DNA of 15,337 nt, from positions 1 to 15,337 of the forward strand of contig CAKUKP010000074.1 of the NCBI GenBank assembly GCA_934663625.1. The letters are read 5' to 3'. Positions within the stretch are counted from its first letter, which is position 1. Each line of letters begins with the position of its first letter. Below the pieces are notes generated by a model. It was not told the DNA's origin and did not search any database. It saw only the letters and a list, made by a program, of their open reading frames with translations. This stretch comes from an uncultured Clostridia bacterium (GTDB lineage: Bacteria > Bacillota > Clostridia > Christensenellales > Aristaeellaceae). Position numbers and translations under genes: made by a program. Of the stretch, positions 13,929-15,337 are shown piece after piece.

Positions 13929-14702
13929 TTGACGCTGACCGCCACCGGCGGCTCCGGCACGGGCGATGTGACCTACCGCATCGATGATACCATCAGCACC
14001 GGCGCGGCGACGATCGATCCCGTTACCGGCGTTCTGACGCCAGTCAGGGTCGGATCTGTGAGCATTATTGCGAGCAAGGCGGGCGATAACGAATACAAGG
14101 ATATCACCAGCGCGCCCTTCGTAATTATGATTACGCGGGCTGCGCCCACCGGCGAACCCAGCTACAAAAAGATCACCACCAGTGGCAAAACGCTGAAGGA
14201 TGCGGGCTTGACGTTGGACGGCAGCACCCTGAATCCCAATGCGGGCAAACTGGAATGGGTGGATGATCAGAACAATGTTCTGCCGGATGATACCATAGTG
14301 GAAGCGAACAAGGCCTACAAATGGCGCTTTACGCCGGATGATACCAATTACACCGCGCTGACCGGCGAGGTCACATTGTATCGCGTGTACACCATCAAGG
14401 CGACTGCTGAAACGGGCGGTTCGATCTCGCCCTCCGGCAATGTCAGCGTCAATGATGGCGATGATCAGGTCTTTACGATCACTCCGGATAAGGGCTACGC
14501 CGTTTCCAATGTCAAGATCGATGGCAGGAGCATCGGCGCGGTAAAGTCCTACACGTTCGAGGATGTCAGCAGAAGCCATACCATCGAAGCCATCTTTATG
14601 AAGGCGAACGGCAACCCGCAGACCGGCGTGTTTGTGGATGCCGCCACCGGCAGATATTATGATGAAGAGATGGATTGGGCTGCGGAAAACGGCATTGACT
14701 AA
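13929..14702 (+). pseudogene. Remnant of a large cell-surface protein (Ig-like, InlB-type repeat, truncated SLH)
   Basis: The open frame gives ~257 residues with no signal peptide and no ribosome binding site; the only nominal start is a TTG inside a domain. Residues 1-70 are the end of an Ig-like bacterial surface domain (LTATGGSGTGDVTYRIDD...GVLTPVRVGSVSIIASKAG). About 75-150 is another surface repeat (KITTSGKTLKDAGLTLDGST...YKWRFTPDDTNYTALTGEV). About 155-225 is a divergent InlB-type repeat (YTIKATAETGGSISPSGNV...GYAVSNVKIDG). The last residues, GVFVDAATGRYYDEEMDWAAENGID, are the beginning of an S-layer homology domain cut off by TAA. Both ends are therefore missing relative to full-length relatives, which have a signal peptide and usually three SLH repeats. 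A stop in this frame at 13845 limits any upstream extension. It looks like a deletion remnant; expression is doubtful. Confidence 0.75.
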
Positions 14703-14780
14703 GGCATGCGCGAGAAGCGATCGGCTGACATACGGCTGAACAGCAAAACCGCTGACTTGACCTTATAAGTAAATCTTGGG

Positions 14781-14818
14781 CAGCGCAGCGGATGGGTTTG
14801 CACCTTGACGCTGCGCTG
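14781..14818 (+). terminator. Hairpin upstream of the sortase-like gene, possible terminator
   Basis: CAGCGCAGCG (14781-14790) and CGCTGCGCTG (14809-14818) are exact reverse complements with an 18-base loop, followed by TTTCG. It lies between the surface-protein remnant and the next gene. It could be the old terminator of the surface gene or a leader structure of the sortase gene; the short T run makes termination uncertain. No clear promoter was found in 14703-14880. Confidence 0.45.
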
Positions 14819-14880
14819 TTTCGCTTCATCGCAGAAAACGAAACTGCGCCGCGATTTCGGCGCGGTAAGGAGATAGTATT

Positions 14881-15337
14881 ATGAAAAGAACCCTGAAGAT
14901 ATTCTGTTCCATGCTCTGTGTGGCGGTTCTGATCTTCGCCATGGCGGGCTGTGCGCACAGGGAAACGGTATCCGCCAACCCCTCCGCGTCCGCCACGGCG
15001 GATCCGCAGCCGACCGCGATCCCCGCAGGCGTAGTTATCCCCACGCAGGACAGGCAGGCGGAGCTGGCGGAAGCAAAAAAGAAGAATCCCGATACTGTGG
15101 CGTGGCTGTATATGCCCGGCGCGGAAATTGATGATCCGGTGATGCAGGCGGAGGACAACGGCTATTACCTGAAGCTGGACGAAAATGGCGAATATGCCAC
15201 ATGGGGCTGCTATTACGCCCATTGTGAAGACCAGATCGGCGTCAGGGAGGAGCTGGACAAAAACACCACCATTTTCGGGCATTCCGCCAGCAACTGCAAT
15301 CCGGATGGCCCGAAGTTTACCAAGCTCTATCGCTATA
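14881..15337 (+). CDS. Class-B-like sortase with lipoprotein signal, 5' part (runs off window)
   Basis: Only the first 152 residues are visible. Residues 1-23 form a lipoprotein signal peptide (MKRTLKIF, a hydrophobic core, then AMAGC) with the lipid-modified cysteine at 24. A Ser/Pro/Ala-rich linker (about 28-53) follows. From about 68 the sequence reads KKNPDTVAWLYMPGAEIDDPVMQ, then NGYYLKLDENGEYATWGCYY and ELDKNTTIFGHS. This is the order of sortase B family motifs, which end in a catalytic-type histidine after G (IFGH, residue 134). The catalytic Cys and Arg would lie beyond the window, so activity cannot be judged. Sortases join surface proteins to peptidoglycan or build pili, but this one could also be a non-catalytic relative. 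The start has AAGGAG 8 bases upstream. No substrate with a sorting signal is seen here. Confidence 0.8.
   Translation, partial: MKRTLKIFCSMLCVAVLIFAMAGCAHRETVSANPSASATADPQPTAIPAGVVIPTQDRQAELAEAKKKNPDTVAWLYMPGAEIDDPVMQAEDNGYYLKLDENGEYATWGCYYAHCEDQIGVREELDKNTTIFGHSASNCNPDGPKFTKLYRY

Overview
The window looks like a chromosomal segment of a moderately GC-rich member of the Clostridia (Firmicutes), probably a gut-type lineage. The grounds are the Bacillus/Clostridia gene order lon-engB, a ThiI without a rhodanese domain encoded beside its own cysteine desulfurase, an RNase J gene followed by a YlbF-family gene and mltG, strong AGGAGG-type ribosome binding sites, TTG and GTG starts, SLH-type surface protein debris and a class-B-like sortase. 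No tRNA, rRNA, CRISPR array, transposase or phage gene was seen.

Layout. Positions 2-1485 hold the 3' part of lon and, overlapping by ATGA, engB. A hairpin-rich intergenic stretch (1486-1747) separates them from a convergent gene (1748-3109, minus strand) for a zinc-ribbon, single-pass membrane protein of unknown function. A promoter at 3211-3238 drives a cysteine desulfurase-thiI pair (3293-5582) for sulfur transfer to tRNA 4-thiouridine and/or thiamine. Next comes a non-coding stretch (5583-6172) with two copies of a palindromic, MITE-like repeat, the second split by a 184-base block of nested hairpins. Then follow a MrfA/YprA-type helicase with a DUF1998 cysteine cluster (6173-8461) and, behind its own extended -10 promoter, an RNase J-YlbF-MltG operon (8626-11949). 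A strong hairpin (11994-12022) separates that operon from a convergent AAA-ATPase/PD-(D/E)XK protein (12026-13702, minus). The right end holds a remnant of an Ig/InlB-repeat/SLH surface protein (13929-14702) and the 5' part of a sortase-B-like lipoprotein gene that runs off the window (14881 onward).

The left two thirds are housekeeping: proteolysis, ribosome assembly, tRNA sulfuration, DNA repair, RNA decay and cell-wall synthesis. The right third (12 kb onward) looks accessory and rearranged. The points most worth a second look are the covarying palindromic repeats and the hairpin block nested in one of them, the inverted-repeat cluster after engB, the RNase J/YlbF pairing, and the truncated surface gene beside a lipoprotein-like sortase. 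I do not see a clear new multi-gene defence or biosynthetic system in this window.
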